Shown here: positions 40,041-49,689 of the stretch, one piece after another
Numbering within the stretch: the stretch's first letter is position 1
How the letters are laid out: the number at the start of each line of letters is the position of its first letter
Assembly: GCF_005876985.1 (NCBI RefSeq)
Contig: NZ_VAHD01000001.1
Coordinates: forward strand, 1,273,501 to 1,337,500
Reading direction: 5' to 3'
DNA: 64,000 nt
DNA from: Rhodoferax bucti
GTDB lineage: Bacteria; Pseudomonadota; Gammaproteobacteria; Burkholderiales; Burkholderiaceae_C
Translations under genes and position numbers: made by a program
Notes under the pieces: generated by a model
Told to the model about the DNA's origin: nothing
Seen by the model: only the letters and a program-made list of their open reading frames with translations
The model's database searches: none

Positions 40041-41519
40041 TCAGCCCTTGAGTAAACTGAGTACGCCCTGTGGCAACTGATTAGCTTGAGCCACCATGGC
40101 AGTGCCTGCTTGTTGCAGTATCTGTGCGCGTGACAGATTGGCGGTTTCTGCCGCGAAGTCTGCATCTTGAATTCGCGAACGGGAAGCAGATAAGTTTTCC
40201 GATGTGATGTTCAGGCTCGCAATACTAGATTCAAAGCGAGACTGCAAAGCACCCAGTTTTGCTCTCTCTCCGTTAATAAAGGAAAGCGCTGAATCGACAG
40301 TTTTTAGTGAATTCGTGGCTTTATTAAAAGTGGTTACATCAAGGTCAGCTACCTTCTGTAATGAGGAGCCGCCACTTGTCATAGCATTACTGGCAGAGGT
40401 TACTGCAAAAGACTTGTCGGAATCCAACGTAATGTATCCACTTGCGGTCGTGAAATTCGCATTGGTATCCGCTGTCAAGCTTACCCCACCACCCACTGCA
40501 GCTCCAGCAGCATCTAGTTTGGTGACTGTTGTTGCGCCAGCATTTTGAATAGCAGTGTCGCCGACCACTATGTCATTGCCTGTCGCGTTAGTTAGTATGA
40601 TCTTGTCAGCCTCTAGCGTGGCGGTAATCCCTGTTTTTGCTGATTTGTCATTGATTGCGGCAACCGCTGCAGACAAGCGATCTGCACCCGATGTAGCAGT
40701 TAGGGTGAACGAAACGGTCTCTGCGGTTGTATTGTCGCCTTGCAGCGACAAGGTGTAAGAGCCTGCGGTCGCCGCAATATTTAACTCTACCTGGGTACGT
40801 GCTGTCGCGGTTACACCTGAGTTGGCCTTCACGGCATTGATTTGGTCCGCAATCGTCTTGGCAGAAGAGCTGCTCGCCACGTTCAGGGTAGCTGTACCCA
40901 AAGAACCGCTAATGGACACCGCACCGGAAGTAACGCCATTGGCTGGTACAGAAGTAGCTGCTGCAGCTGCTGACACACCAGCTCCGGCCGACGCTAAATT
41001 CTGATTGTTGCCATACACACTGGTACGCAAGTTGGCAGTAGCCGCAGTAATAGTCTGGTTCGCATTGGCGCCCACTTGGAATTGTTGGGTGCCAAACGTG
41101 CCATCCAACAACTTGGAGCCGTTAAATTCTGTGGTCTGCGAAATACGATCAAGTTCAGCAACCAGTTGACCGACTTCTTGCTGTAGCGCTTGACGATCGC
41201 CGGCGCTGTTAGACGCGTTGGCCGACTGCACAGATAGTTCCCGCACGCGCTGCAAGATATCACCAGCAGATTTCAGTGCACCTTCCGTAACCTGCGCTAA
41301 CGAGATGCCATCGTTTGCGTTGCGTGCGGCTTGGTTTAAGCCTCGGATCTGGCTGGTAAAGCGCTCAGAGATTGCGAGGCCGGCAGCATCGTCTTTAGCG
41401 CTGTTAATGCGCAAGCCAGAAGACAGGCGCTGAATAGACGTATTAAGCGAACTCTGGCTTGCTCCCAGATTGCGCTGTGCGGTCAACGATGAAACGTTGG
41501 TGTTGATAGTAGATGCCAT
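40041..41519 (-). CDS. fliC: Flagellin (copy 1)
   Basis: Filament subunit of 492 residues. The N-terminal D0/D1 region has [20 protein letters not shown] and the C-terminal D1/D0 region has [20 protein letters not shown]. The centre (about residues 170-400) is Ala/Thr/Ser-rich and forms the exposed domains, likely O-glycosylation targets. It diverges from a nearly identical second flagellin gene. Identity is mosaic: three tracts are almost identical at DNA level, with clearly diverged DNA between them. AGGAG precedes the ATG. No clear sigma-28 promoter was found for this copy. Confidence 0.97.
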   Translation of the reverse strand: MASTINTNVSSLTAQRNLGASQSSLNTSIQRLSSGLRINSAKDDAAGLAISERFTSQIRGLNQAARNANDGISLAQVTEGALKSAGDILQRVRELSVQSANASNSAGDRQALQQEVGQLVAELDRISQTTEFNGSKLLDGTFGTQQFQVGANANQTITAATANLRTSVYGNNQNLASAGAGVSAAAAATSVPANGVTSGAVSISGSLGTATLNVASSSSAKTIADQINAVKANSGVTATARTQVELNIAATAGSYTLSLQGDNTTAETVSFTLTATSGADRLSAAVAAINDKSAKTGITATLEADKIILTNATGNDIVVGDTAIQNAGATTVTKLDAAGAAVGGGVSLTADTNANFTTASGYITLDSDKSFAVTSASNAMTSGGSSLQKVADLDVTTFNKATNSLKTVDSALSFINGERAKLGALQSRFESSIASLNITSENLSASRSRIQDADFAAETANLSRAQILQQAGTAMVAQANQLPQGVLSLLKG

Positions 41520-41851
41520 TGCGTGACTCCTGCAGAGCTGAAGGAAAACATTTCTGCCGGGCTAATCGTTGCCTCACCGGCGGTCTTTTTAGGAACGATG
41601 GTGGGATTGTGGTGAAGGTGAGATTTCGTGTTGCCGGGATAAAGCGCCATAAATCCCCGCATTTTTTTGTTTCCCGGCTAAAGTTTTACGGAAAACACCC
41701 GAAATGAACTCCAACGGGATGCAAAGTGATGAGCTAGCTCCCGCCATTCACTGGCTAACTACAAGTTGGTAAGTGAAAGCTGTAGCCAGGGGTTCTGGTC
41801 TGCAGTTGGCGGAAACGCCATATTCAGTCAGTTCTTTTCAGGAGATTTGTC
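41520..41851. promoter_or_regulatory. 332 bp intergenic region between the divergent flagellin genes
   Basis: A gene-free region, AT-richer than the surroundings. It contains a sigma-28 promoter for copy 2 (41679-41705), a leader of about 150 bases before copy 2, and ribosome-binding sites for both genes (AGGAG on each side). On the minus strand CACGAAAT near 41625 could be a -10 for copy 1, but no matching -35 was seen. It is flanked by the inverted flagellin sequences. Confidence 0.7.
41679..41705 (+). promoter_or_regulatory. Sigma-28 (FliA) promoter of flagellin copy 2
   Basis: TAAAGTTT at 41679-41686 matches the -35 consensus exactly. The spacer is 11 bp, followed by CCCGAAAT at 41698-41705, a relaxed -10. 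It lies about 147 bp before the ATG. Confidence 0.8.
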
Positions 41852-43333
41852 ATGGCATCCACCATCAATACCAACGTAGCTTCGTTGACCGCACAGCGCA
41901 ATCTGGGAGCAAGCCAGAGTTCGCTTAATACGTCTATTCAGCGTCTGTCTTCTGGCTTGCGCATTAACAGCGCTAAAGACGATGCTGCCGGCCTCGCAAT
42001 CTCTGAGCGCTTTACCAGCCAGATCAAGGGTTTGAACCAGGCTGTGCGTAACGCTAACGACGGTATCTCTTTAGCGCAAACCGCTGAAGGTGCGCTCAAG
42101 GCTTCTGGCGACATCCTGCAGCGTGTGCGGGAGCTCTCTGTGCAGTCGGCTAACGCGTCTAACAGCGCTGGTGATCGTCAAGCGCTACAGCAAGAGGTTT
42201 CGCAACTTGTTTCTGAACTTGATCGTATTTCGCAGACCACAGAATTTAACGGCTCCAAGTTGTTGGATGGCACGTTTGGCACCCAACAATTCCAAGTGGG
42301 CGCCAATGCGAACCAGACTATTACTGCGGCTACTGCCAACTTGCGTACCAGTGTGTATGGCAACAATCAGAATTTAGCGTCGGCCGGAGCTGGTGTGTCA
42401 GCAGCTGCAGCAGCTACTTCTGTACCAGCCAATGGCGTTACTTCCGGTGCGGTGTCCATTAGCGGTTCTTTGGGTACAGCTACCCTGAACGTGGCGAGCA
42501 GCTCTTCTGCCAAGACGATTGCGGACCAAATCAATGCCGTGAAGGCCAACTCAGGTGTAACCGCGACGGCACGTACCCAAGTGGAGTTAGATATTGCGGC
42601 GACCGCAGGCTCTTACACCTTATCGTTGCAAGGCGACAATACAACCGCAGAGACCGTTTCGTTCACCCTAACTGCTACATCGGGTGCAGATCGCTTGTCT
42701 GCAGCAGTATCTGCGATTAACGATAAAGCGGCCAAGACTGGTATCACGGCCTCTCTCAATAGCGCCGGTGATCGTGTAATTTTGACAAATACCTCAGGTA
42801 ATGATGTTGTAGTGGGAGATACCGCCGTTCAAAATGCGGGTGCAACAACAGTGACTAAACTGAATGCTGCTGGAGCTGCAGTGGGTGGTGGGGTAAGCTT
42901 GGCAGCGGATACCAATGCGAATTTCACGACCGCAAGTGGATACATTACGTTGGATTCCGACAAGTCTTTTGCAGTAACCTCTGCCAGTAACGCCTTAACG
43001 ACGGGTGGCTCCGCCTTGCAAAAGGTTGCTGACTTGGATGTGACTACATTTGATAAGTCCACCAATGCGCTGAAAACAGTGGACTCTGCACTTTCTTTTA
43101 TTAACGGAGAGCGAGCAAAGCTGGGTGCGTTGCAGTCTCGTTTTGAATCCTCTATTTCGAACCTGCAAGTGACTTCTGAGAACTTGTCTTCCTCGCGCTC
43201 GCGGATCTTGGATGCTGATTTCGCTTCTGAAACTGCGAACCTGTCGCGTGCACAAATCTTGCAACAAGCAGGTACTGCGATGGTTGCGCAAGCGAACCAA
43301 CTGCCCCAAGGTGTGCTTGCCTTGCTGCGCTGA
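41852..43333 (+). CDS. fliC: Flagellin (copy 2)
   Basis: Filament subunit of 493 residues, a close paralogue of copy 1. Both share identical protein over the central block beginning [20 protein letters not shown]. They differ in the N-terminal segment around residues 60-115 ([14 protein letters not shown] versus [13 protein letters not shown]), around 290-335, and near the C-terminus ([15 protein letters not shown]). A consensus sigma-28 promoter lies upstream and a strong terminator follows. It is likely the main late-expressed filament protein. The two may be mixed in one filament or alternate. Confidence 0.97.
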   Translation: MASTINTNVASLTAQRNLGASQSSLNTSIQRLSSGLRINSAKDDAAGLAISERFTSQIKGLNQAVRNANDGISLAQTAEGALKASGDILQRVRELSVQSANASNSAGDRQALQQEVSQLVSELDRISQTTEFNGSKLLDGTFGTQQFQVGANANQTITAATANLRTSVYGNNQNLASAGAGVSAAAAATSVPANGVTSGAVSISGSLGTATLNVASSSSAKTIADQINAVKANSGVTATARTQVELDIAATAGSYTLSLQGDNTTAETVSFTLTATSGADRLSAAVSAINDKAAKTGITASLNSAGDRVILTNTSGNDVVVGDTAVQNAGATTVTKLNAAGAAVGGGVSLAADTNANFTTASGYITLDSDKSFAVTSASNALTTGGSALQKVADLDVTTFDKSTNALKTVDSALSFINGERAKLGALQSRFESSISNLQVTSENLSSSRSRILDADFASETANLSRAQILQQAGTAMVAQANQLPQGVLALLR

Positions 43334-43375
43334 TTGAGTGAAGCGCTTTTGTTGAAAGCGTACACCAGATGAATC

Positions 43376-43406
43376 AAACGGGGGGCAACAGCGTTGCCCC
43401 CCGTTT
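43376..43406 (+). terminator. Strong terminator after flagellin copy 2
   Basis: AAACGGGGGGCAAC and GTTGCCCCCCGTTT form a perfect 14 bp stem with a 3-base loop, 42 bp after the stop codon. It separates the highly expressed flagellin from fliD. Confidence 0.88.
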
Positions 43407-43506
43407 GTATTCAGAGGCACAAATGGGCCTAATTGCTTGTACTTATCTGGGAGACAAAAACGCAATTGGTTTTCATAATACGCAAGACTAAATTTAGGAG
43501 CAGTCC

Positions 43507-44943
43507 ATGGCCACGATTTCCTCACCTGGCGTAGGTACCAACGGGCTTGATGTGAAAAGCATCATCTCTCAGTTGGTAGCGCTCGAAAAAAAGCCTTTGG
43601 ATACGCTGAAGCTACAGGCAGCGACGGTCAGTACAAAAATTTCTGCTTTTGGGCAAATTAAGTCACTCGTTTCAACGTTGTCTGATGCAACGAGCAAGTT
43701 GACAAGTGTCACTGGGTGGAATGCTGTCACAGCAGTGTCTTCTGATAGCAAGTACGTATCAGCTTCTGCGCTGGGCGGAACATTACCCACAACATTCAGT
43801 GTTGAGGTACAAGCTTTGGCCAAAGCGCAAGCAACAGCATCTGCCTCAATATTGCCAAGTGCTACAGCCGTTGGTGCAGGCACTCTACGCCTTGAGGTTG
43901 GCAAATGGGCAACGTCGCCCGCCACGTTTACAGCTACAAGCGGCACTGCTCCGGTGGATATTGCGGTCAGTGCGAGTGACACCATGGCAGACATAGCCAG
44001 CAAAATAAATGGATCTAGTGCGGGAGTCACAGCATCAGTTTTGACTGATGCAACTGGTGACCGTTTGTTGTTGCGCTCCAAGTCCACAGGCGAAGATTTC
44101 GGCTTCCGCTTGGGGGTAATGGAGGCGGGTGACACAGACATTGCAAGTGTTGCAAATACCGATGCATCGGGGCTTTCTCGTTTGGTCGCAGGTGCAACTG
44201 TGACCCAGGCGGCAGCCAATGCAAAAGCAACGGTAAATGGCATTCCAGTTTCTTCTTCTACCAACACGTTTGCAACGACTGTTTCTGGTGTGACATTCAA
44301 GGCAGAACAAGTAACAACTGCTGCTGTTGAAATCAATGTGACGAAAGACAACAGCACTATTCAGAGCAACATTGATAGCTTTGTCAAAGCTTACAACGCG
44401 ATCAATCAGTTACTGCAAGAGGCAACGAAGTACGACCCTGCAACCAGTGCGGGTGGATTACTGCAAGGGGATTCAACAGCAATCACGTTGCAGAACACTC
44501 TGAGGAATGTCATACAAGCTACGACCTCTAGTGGTGGTGCATTTACGCGTCTTGCAGATGTCGGCATAACTCAGCAGCGAGGTGGGGATTTGGTTGTAGA
44601 TAGTACTAAGCTGGGAAAAGCGATAGCAGACGCCCCAGAAAACTTAAAGAACTTGTTTCGGAGTACTGGCGGGGGCTCAGCCGATGGAATTGCTGTAAAA
44701 ATTAAAACGGTGACTACAAACTTGCTCTCGGTGACTGGATTTTTTGGATCGAAAGATGCGTCGTTGCAGCTGAGTCTTAAACAGAATGCTAAAGATCAAA
44801 CGACCCTGAATGCCAAAGTTGATGCCTATGAGAAGCGAATCACAGCCCGCTACAACGCTCTGGATACGCAGTTGACGAAACTGAACGGTATCAATGCTTA
44901 CGTTGCGCAGCAAGTGACTGCTTGGAATAAGACGACGGGCTAG
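43507..44943 (+). CDS. fliD: Filament cap protein FliD (HAP2)
   Basis: Forms the cap under which flagellin polymerises, 478 residues. The N-terminus MATISSPGVGTNGLDVKSII with LVALEKKPLDTL is typical. The middle carries VNGIPVSSSTNTFATTVSGV and the C-terminus ends in a coiled coil (DAYEKRITARYNALDTQLTK). AGGAG lies before the ATG. No sigma-28 promoter is clear upstream. Confidence 0.96.
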   Translation: MATISSPGVGTNGLDVKSIISQLVALEKKPLDTLKLQAATVSTKISAFGQIKSLVSTLSDATSKLTSVTGWNAVTAVSSDSKYVSASALGGTLPTTFSVEVQALAKAQATASASILPSATAVGAGTLRLEVGKWATSPATFTATSGTAPVDIAVSASDTMADIASKINGSSAGVTASVLTDATGDRLLLRSKSTGEDFGFRLGVMEAGDTDIASVANTDASGLSRLVAGATVTQAAANAKATVNGIPVSSSTNTFATTVSGVTFKAEQVTTAAVEINVTKDNSTIQSNIDSFVKAYNAINQLLQEATKYDPATSAGGLLQGDSTAITLQNTLRNVIQATTSSGGAFTRLADVGITQQRGGDLVVDSTKLGKAIADAPENLKNLFRSTGGGSADGIAVKIKTVTTNLLSVTGFFGSKDASLQLSLKQNAKDQTTLNAKVDAYEKRITARYNALDTQLTKLNGINAYVAQQVTAWNKTTG

Positions 44944-44951
44944 TATTTCTG

Positions 44952-44978
44952 TTCAGTTTTTTGTGTAACGGCCGATAA
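44952..44978 (+). promoter_or_regulatory. Sigma-28 (FliA) promoter of fliS
   Basis: TTCAGTTT at 44952-44959, an 11 bp spacer and GCCGATAA at 44971-44978. The -10 is a perfect FliA consensus. It lies directly after the fliD stop and about 30 bp before the fliS ATG. Confidence 0.75.
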
Positions 44979-45008
44979 CTCAAGTAATACACAAAAAGGG
45001 CCCGCATC

Positions 45009-45437
45009 ATGTTCAGTTCATACAGTGACCGCACAGCCAATGCTTACAAACGAATCAGTGTTGAGACCAGCATGAACGTGATTGATCAACACAAACTAGC
45101 GGCGTTGCTGTTTGAAGGGGTCTTGAACTCTATTGCAATAGCGCGCGGTGCAATGGCTCGCGGAGATGTTTTAACTAAGGTAAATGCGATTGCTAAAGCC
45201 ATACGCATTCTGGAAGAGGGGTTGAGTACAGCACTTGATCGCGTAGATGGTGGAGAGTTAGCCGCGAATTTGAGTGATTTGTACGCATACTGTGTACGAC
45301 AACTCACCCTGGCAAATGTACGTAATGACGATTCGCTTATGGCAGAGGTTGTAGATTTAATTCAGCCAATTGCAAAAGGGTGGAATGAAATGCGCCAACT
45401 TGGCTCGTTTCAGCCTTCTATTTCGGTGAATATGTAA
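45009..45437 (+). CDS. fliS: Flagellin export chaperone FliS
   Basis: Cytosolic chaperone that stops flagellin polymerising before export, 142 residues. The motifs AYKRISVETSMNVIDQHKLA and LLFEGVLNSIAIARGAM match the family's helical bundle. AAGGG precedes the ATG. It is expressed from its own late promoter and followed by fliT. Confidence 0.95.
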   Translation: MFSSYSDRTANAYKRISVETSMNVIDQHKLAALLFEGVLNSIAIARGAMARGDVLTKVNAIAKAIRILEEGLSTALDRVDGGELAANLSDLYAYCVRQLTLANVRNDDSLMAEVVDLIQPIAKGWNEMRQLGSFQPSISVNM

Positions 45438-45466
45438 TTCATGGTTGACTTGCAAGGTGAATTAGC

Positions 45467-45763
45467 ATGAGTTTACTAATTGATTTTTACAAAGCCATCG
45501 AAGAAAGCAGCGCCAAAATGCTAGAAGCTGCAAAGGCGGAGGACTGGGATGGTGTTGTGCGATTTGAAGGTGCATGTGCCGTTTTGATAGAGCAACTGCG
45601 ACAACACGCCAAAAGCGAAGAATTAGATGCTGCAGCGCGTGTTGAGAAGACGCGCATCATGCAACGCATCTTGAACAACGACGCGCAAATACGTTATTTG
45701 GCTGAGCCTTGGCTTGCGCACTGCGAGCAGCGCTTCGAAGGTTCTCAGCAATACTTGCATTAA
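45467..45763 (+). CDS. fliT: FliT-like flagellar chaperone
   Basis: Small helical protein of 98 residues right after fliS, the usual place of fliT. Its composition and helical pattern (DFYKAIEESSAKMLEAAKAE; RIMQRILNNDAQIRYLAEPW) fit FliT, the FliD chaperone, which in enterobacteria also restrains FlhDC. Conservation is low, so the name rests on position and size. Confidence 0.78.
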   Translation: MSLLIDFYKAIEESSAKMLEAAKAEDWDGVVRFEGACAVLIEQLRQHAKSEELDAAARVEKTRIMQRILNNDAQIRYLAEPWLAHCEQRFEGSQQYLH

Positions 45764-45769
45764 CGCGAG

Positions 45770-46090
45770 TCACACCTGCATATTCATGATGTCTGTGTAG
45801 GCTTGTACCATGCGATTGCGTACGTGCAGCGTGGCCTGAAAGCCGATTTGGGCTTTCTGGATCGCCACCATGGTTTCCTCCAGACTGACCTTAGGATTTT
45901 CCATTTGTACTTCTTTTTGTAGCCGGGTCGACTCGTTTTGTGCCGCGCTGACAGAGCCAAGGGCATCTTTCAGGGCGCCGGAAAAGCCTGCGCCGCCTGC
46001 AGCGGCTGCGCCTGTAGCTCCGCCGGGCTTGATGCCAGTTGAGGGGCGGATGCTGCTGGGCATGGAGACGGGGGTGAGCTTGAGGTCCAT
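45770..46090 (-). CDS. fliE: Hook-basal body protein FliE
   Basis: Junction between the MS-ring and the rod, 106 residues. The conserved C-terminal half has NPKVSLEETMVAIQKAQIGF and HVRNRMVQAYTDIMNMQV. It converges on fliT (6 bp apart) and diverges from fliF, as in enterobacteria. Confidence 0.95.
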   Translation of the reverse strand: MDLKLTPVSMPSSIRPSTGIKPGGATGAAAAGGAGFSGALKDALGSVSAAQNESTRLQKEVQMENPKVSLEETMVAIQKAQIGFQATLHVRNRMVQAYTDIMNMQV

Positions 46091-46264
46091 ATCGGGTTCC
46101 CTGTAGGTTGGGTTGCCGCGAATCCTATTCCTGCAATCGCATCGATAAATTTTTGAATTGGCGGGTAAATGGCGGGCTTATTACCCTAATGTTTTGGAGG
46201 GTGGGGCAAATAATCGGCTCCACTAACGCGGAGAACCAACCGCTCAAGCCCTGGAAACCAAGAC
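46091..46264. promoter_or_regulatory. Divergent fliE/fliF control region
   Basis: A 174 bp region with AATTGGCGGGTAAATGGCGG near 46157, which resembles the enterobacterial FlhDC half-site pattern (A-rich half then AAATAGCG), and a weaker inverted partner about 10 bp downstream. In enterobacteria FlhDC binds between fliE and fliF. The match is only partial. Confidence 0.35.
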
Positions 46265-47956
46265 ATGCCCGCAGTTGCCACGATTCCTGTTAACCCCACC
46301 CTCGGGCAACGCCTACACGCTCTGGACCAAGGCCAGCGCATCCGTTTGGCGTTGGGAGTGGCCTTGTTTGTCGCGATTGCGGTGGTCGGCCTGGTGATGG
46401 GGCGCCAAGCCGAGTGGCGGGTGCTGTACTCCAATCTCGCAGACAAAGACGGTGGCGCAGTCATTGCCCAGCTCACCACTATGAATGTTCCCTATAAGTA
46501 CACCGAAGGCGGCGGCGCCATCATGGTGCCTGCCGACCGTGTGCACGACGTGCGCCTCAAGCTCGCATCTCAAGGGTTGCCCAAGGGCTCGGTCAATGGT
46601 TTTGAGATGATGGAGGCAAATCGCTTTGGCATGACCCAATTCCAGGAGCGCCTGACATTCCAGCGGGGTCTGGAGGGGGAGTTGACTCGCTCTATTCAGG
46701 CGCTGGCCTCGGTGTCCAGCGCTCGCGTGCATTTGGCCTTGCCGAATCAGAACGGTTTTTTTCGCGAGCAGCAAAAACCGTCTGCATCCGTCTTGCTGAG
46801 TTTGCACCCCGGCCGCGCGCTCGACAAAAACCAGTTGGCTGGTATCGTGCACTTGGTGGCCTCCAGCGTGCCGGAAATGAACCCCAATGCGGTGAGCGTG
46901 CTGGACGACACTGGCAAGCTGCTGTCCGCCAATCCTGATGCTGCAGTCGGCGTGGACGCTGAGCAGCTTCAATATGTGCAGCAGATCGAGCAGTTGTACA
47001 GCCGCCGCATTCTGGACATGCTGGAGCCGCTGGTGGGCAAGCAAAACGTCAAGGCGCAGGTTACAGCGGAGCTGGACTTCTCTCAAACCGAGAGTACGAC
47101 GGAGTCTCACAAGCCCAACCAGGCGCCTGACAGCAGCGCGGTGCGCAGCCAGCAGCTGGTAGAAAGCACCAACGGCGCGCAGCCCGCAGCCCCCTCCGGC
47201 GTGCCGGGAGCTACCACCAACCAGCCACCTGCCCAGCCTGCTGCGCCTATTAACGGCCAGCCGCAGACCGTGGCGGCCAATGGCCAAACCGGCTCTCAAG
47301 CCAACAACAGCTCCTCCAAGAAGGAGTCCATCATCAATTACGAGGTGGACAAGACGGTGCGTGTCACCAAAGGCGCGGTGGGCGTGATCAAGCGGATCAA
47401 CGCGGCCGTGGTACTCAACAACCAAACCACCACTGACGCCAAGGGCGTGACGACCAGCGTGCCTTTGACAGAGGCTCAGCTGGAAAAAATGACAGCGTTG
47501 GTGCGTGAAACCGTGGGATTCAACCAGGATCGTGGTGATTCTGTGAATTTGATGAATGCGCCTTTTGCTCCTGAAAAAGTGGAGGTGAACGATATTCCTG
47601 TGTGGCGTCAGCCGGAGGTGCAGGAGTTGGCACGCAGCTTGGCGTGGCCACTGGGTACCTTGGGCCTGGCTGCTTTGGTGTTGCTTGGTGTGATCCGCCC
47701 TGCCATGAAGGCGATGAATCAACCCGCACCCGTAGCAGCAGACATGGCGGAAGCCGGCGATCTGGCCCAGCTCGACGCCATTGAGAACGACCAGCCCGAG
47801 CGTCCGCAGCTCACAGGTCCGAGCGCCTCGAATGAGCCTCACGCAGCTTCTCCTGGTGAGCTTCGCTTGGAAGATGCCCGTAAGCTGACCCGGGATAACC
47901 CGGCGGCTGTGGCCAATATTGTCAAAGCGTGGATGAATGGAGAGGCACCGGCGTAA
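46265..47956 (+). CDS. fliF: Flagellar MS-ring protein FliF
   Basis: Base ring of the flagellum in the inner membrane, 563 residues. The first membrane helix lies at about residues 28-46 (LALGVALFVAIAVVGLVMG), then ring-building motifs EWRVLYSNLADKDGGAVIAQ and ASVSSARVHLALP. A Pro/Gln/Asn-rich periplasmic loop (about 285-355) follows, then the second helix (LGTLGLAALVLLGVI) and a C-terminal FliG-binding tail (DNPAAVANIVKAWM). The start has only a weak ribosome-binding site. Confidence 0.97.
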   Translation: MPAVATIPVNPTLGQRLHALDQGQRIRLALGVALFVAIAVVGLVMGRQAEWRVLYSNLADKDGGAVIAQLTTMNVPYKYTEGGGAIMVPADRVHDVRLKLASQGLPKGSVNGFEMMEANRFGMTQFQERLTFQRGLEGELTRSIQALASVSSARVHLALPNQNGFFREQQKPSASVLLSLHPGRALDKNQLAGIVHLVASSVPEMNPNAVSVLDDTGKLLSANPDAAVGVDAEQLQYVQQIEQLYSRRILDMLEPLVGKQNVKAQVTAELDFSQTESTTESHKPNQAPDSSAVRSQQLVESTNGAQPAAPSGVPGATTNQPPAQPAAPINGQPQTVAANGQTGSQANNSSSKKESIINYEVDKTVRVTKGAVGVIKRINAAVVLNNQTTTDAKGVTTSVPLTEAQLEKMTALVRETVGFNQDRGDSVNLMNAPFAPEKVEVNDIPVWRQPEVQELARSLAWPLGTLGLAALVLLGVIRPAMKAMNQPAPVAADMAEAGDLAQLDAIENDQPERPQLTGPSASNEPHAASPGELRLEDARKLTRDNPAAVANIVKAWMNGEAPA

Positions 47957-47977
47957 CACCCGGAGCAAAATACCCCC

Positions 47978-48979
47978 ATGGCAAATGACGACGGACTCCA
48001 AGACGCAGCGATCCTCATGATGTCTCTCGGCGAAGCCGAGGCATCCGAGGTGTTCAAGCACCTGTCACCCAAAGAGGTGCAGCGCCTCGGCGAGGCAATC
48101 GCCAAAACCACCCAGCTCTCCCGCGAAAAGGTGGACGAGGTGGTGGAAAAATTCACTGGCGTAGCGGCTTCCCAGAGCTTGCTGGTGTCCAACTCGGGCG
48201 ACTACGTGCGCTCGGTGCTCAAGCTGGCCTTGGGCGACGATAAGGCAGCGCTCCTCATCGACCGCATTTTGCAGGGCGGTGACGTATCCGGCATTGAGAG
48301 TCTGAAGTGGATGGATCCGCTCTCGGTGGCCGAGCTGCTGCGCAACGAGCACCCGCAAATCGTGGCGGCGATTCTGGTGCACCTGGACTACGACCAGGCG
48401 GCCGATGTGCTCAAAAACCTGACTGAGCGCCAGCGCAATGAAGTCATGCTGCGTGTGGCCACCATGGAAGGCATTCAGCCCACTGCGCTCAAAGACTTGA
48501 ATGAAGTGTTGTTCAAGGTGCTGGCGGGCGGCGACAAGATTCGCAAGTCCTCTTTGGGTGGCGTGAAGACAGCGGCCGAAATGATCAACCTGATGGGTAC
48601 CGCCATCGAGGGCACCGTGATCGAGTCCATTCGCAGCCACGATGCCGATTTGGCCCAGAAGATCATGGACAAGATGTTTGTGTTTGACGATGTGCTCAAG
48701 TTGGACGACAAGGCCATTCAGATGGTGCTGAAAGAGGTGTCTTCCGATGTGCTGATCGTGGCGCTCAAAGGGGCTCAGCCTGAGCTCAAAGACAAAATTT
48801 TGGCCAACATGTCGTCCCGTGCGGCAGCTACCCTCAAGGAAGACTTGGAGTCCCGCGGACCCATGCGCTTGTCTGAGGTGGAGGCGCAGCAGAAGGAAAT
48901 TCTCAAAGTCGTACGCCGTTTGGCAGACGAGGGCCAGATTGTGATTGGCGGTGGAGGTGGCGACGACGCCATGGTGTGA
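47978..48979 (+). CDS. fliG: Flagellar motor switch protein FliG
   Basis: C-ring component that meets the stator, 333 residues. The N-terminal part has AAILMMSLGEAEASEVFKHL; the middle EHPQ motif is in LLRNEHPQIVAAILVHLDY. The C-terminal torque helix contains the charged residues MFVFDDVLKLDDKAIQ. It is 21 bp after fliF and overlaps fliH. Confidence 0.97.
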   Translation: MANDDGLQDAAILMMSLGEAEASEVFKHLSPKEVQRLGEAIAKTTQLSREKVDEVVEKFTGVAASQSLLVSNSGDYVRSVLKLALGDDKAALLIDRILQGGDVSGIESLKWMDPLSVAELLRNEHPQIVAAILVHLDYDQAADVLKNLTERQRNEVMLRVATMEGIQPTALKDLNEVLFKVLAGGDKIRKSSLGGVKTAAEMINLMGTAIEGTVIESIRSHDADLAQKIMDKMFVFDDVLKLDDKAIQMVLKEVSSDVLIVALKGAQPELKDKILANMSSRAAATLKEDLESRGPMRLSEVEAQQKEILKVVRRLADEGQIVIGGGGGDDAMV

Positions 48980-49689
48980 TGACAAGAAACCAAGCACGTT
49001 TTATCCCGGGGGAAGAGCTGGGCACCGTCACCGATTGGAGCTTCGGAGATGTGGACAAAGCGTCTTCCAAGTTCGCTGCCAAATTGGCCGCTCAAGCACT
49101 GGCGGAAGAGCAGGCCAAAGAGGCAGTGGTTCGCCAGTCTTCTTTTTCTGAAGGGCATGCGCAAGGCTACGCCGAGGGTTACGCCCAAGGCCATGCCCAA
49201 GCCACCTTGGAGGGGCAACGGCAGCTGAATGACTACATTGCCAACGAAGGTGCAACCGCAGCCCAGAGTTTTGCGGGCTTGTTTGCATCGGCACAAGCCC
49301 AGTTGGCGGAGTCGGAGCAAGTCATGGCCCGGGGGGTTTTGGAGCTGGCCTGCGAAATCGCTCGCCAAGTGCTGCGGCATGAAATGTCCAGCAATCCGAA
49401 TGCGTTGCAGCCCGTGGTGCGTGAGGCCTTGAGTGTGCTGGCTATCGACAGTAAAGCTGCGCTGGTGCGCATGAACCCGTTGGATATGGAAGTGCTGTCC
49501 GAGGTGTTGCGCCAGGAGTTCTCCAATCTGTCGCTGACCCTGTTGGCAGACAGCGCGATCAGCCGCGGTGGCTGCCTGGTGGAAGCTGCCGGCACCGTGG
49601 TCGATGGCACGTTGGAGCAGCGTTGGAAAAAGACCGTTGCAGCCCTAGGGCTGGACGCACAGTGGGATGAGTCGGATGCCATCGCCTGA
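48979..49689 (+). CDS. fliH: Flagellar export ATPase regulator FliH
   Basis: Negative regulator and stator of the FliI ATPase, 236 residues. It has the family's GxxxG-type repeats ([20 protein letters not shown]) followed by a coiled coil and a C-terminal FliI-binding part. ATG at 48979 shares a base with the fliG stop; a GTG at 48976 is an alternative. Confidence 0.93.
   Translation: MTRNQARFIPGEELGTVTDWSFGDVDKASSKFAAKLAAQALAEEQAKEAVVRQSSFSEGHAQGYAEGYAQGHAQATLEGQRQLNDYIANEGATAAQSFAGLFASAQAQLAESEQVMARGVLELACEIARQVLRHEMSSNPNALQPVVREALSVLAIDSKAALVRMNPLDMEVLSEVLRQEFSNLSLTLLADSAISRGGCLVEAAGTVVDGTLEQRWKKTVAALGLDAQWDESDAIA

Noticed and set aside
41620..41650. Sigma-28 promoter for flagellin copy 1 on the minus strand (CACGAAAT)
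   Set aside because: The sequence 11 bp upstream, TGGCGCTT, does not resemble the -35 consensus, so the site was not called.
46313..48061. A 582-codon open frame antisense to fliF
   Set aside because: Same reasons as for the flhA antisense frame: low-complexity shadow of a conserved gene, with no start signal or motif.
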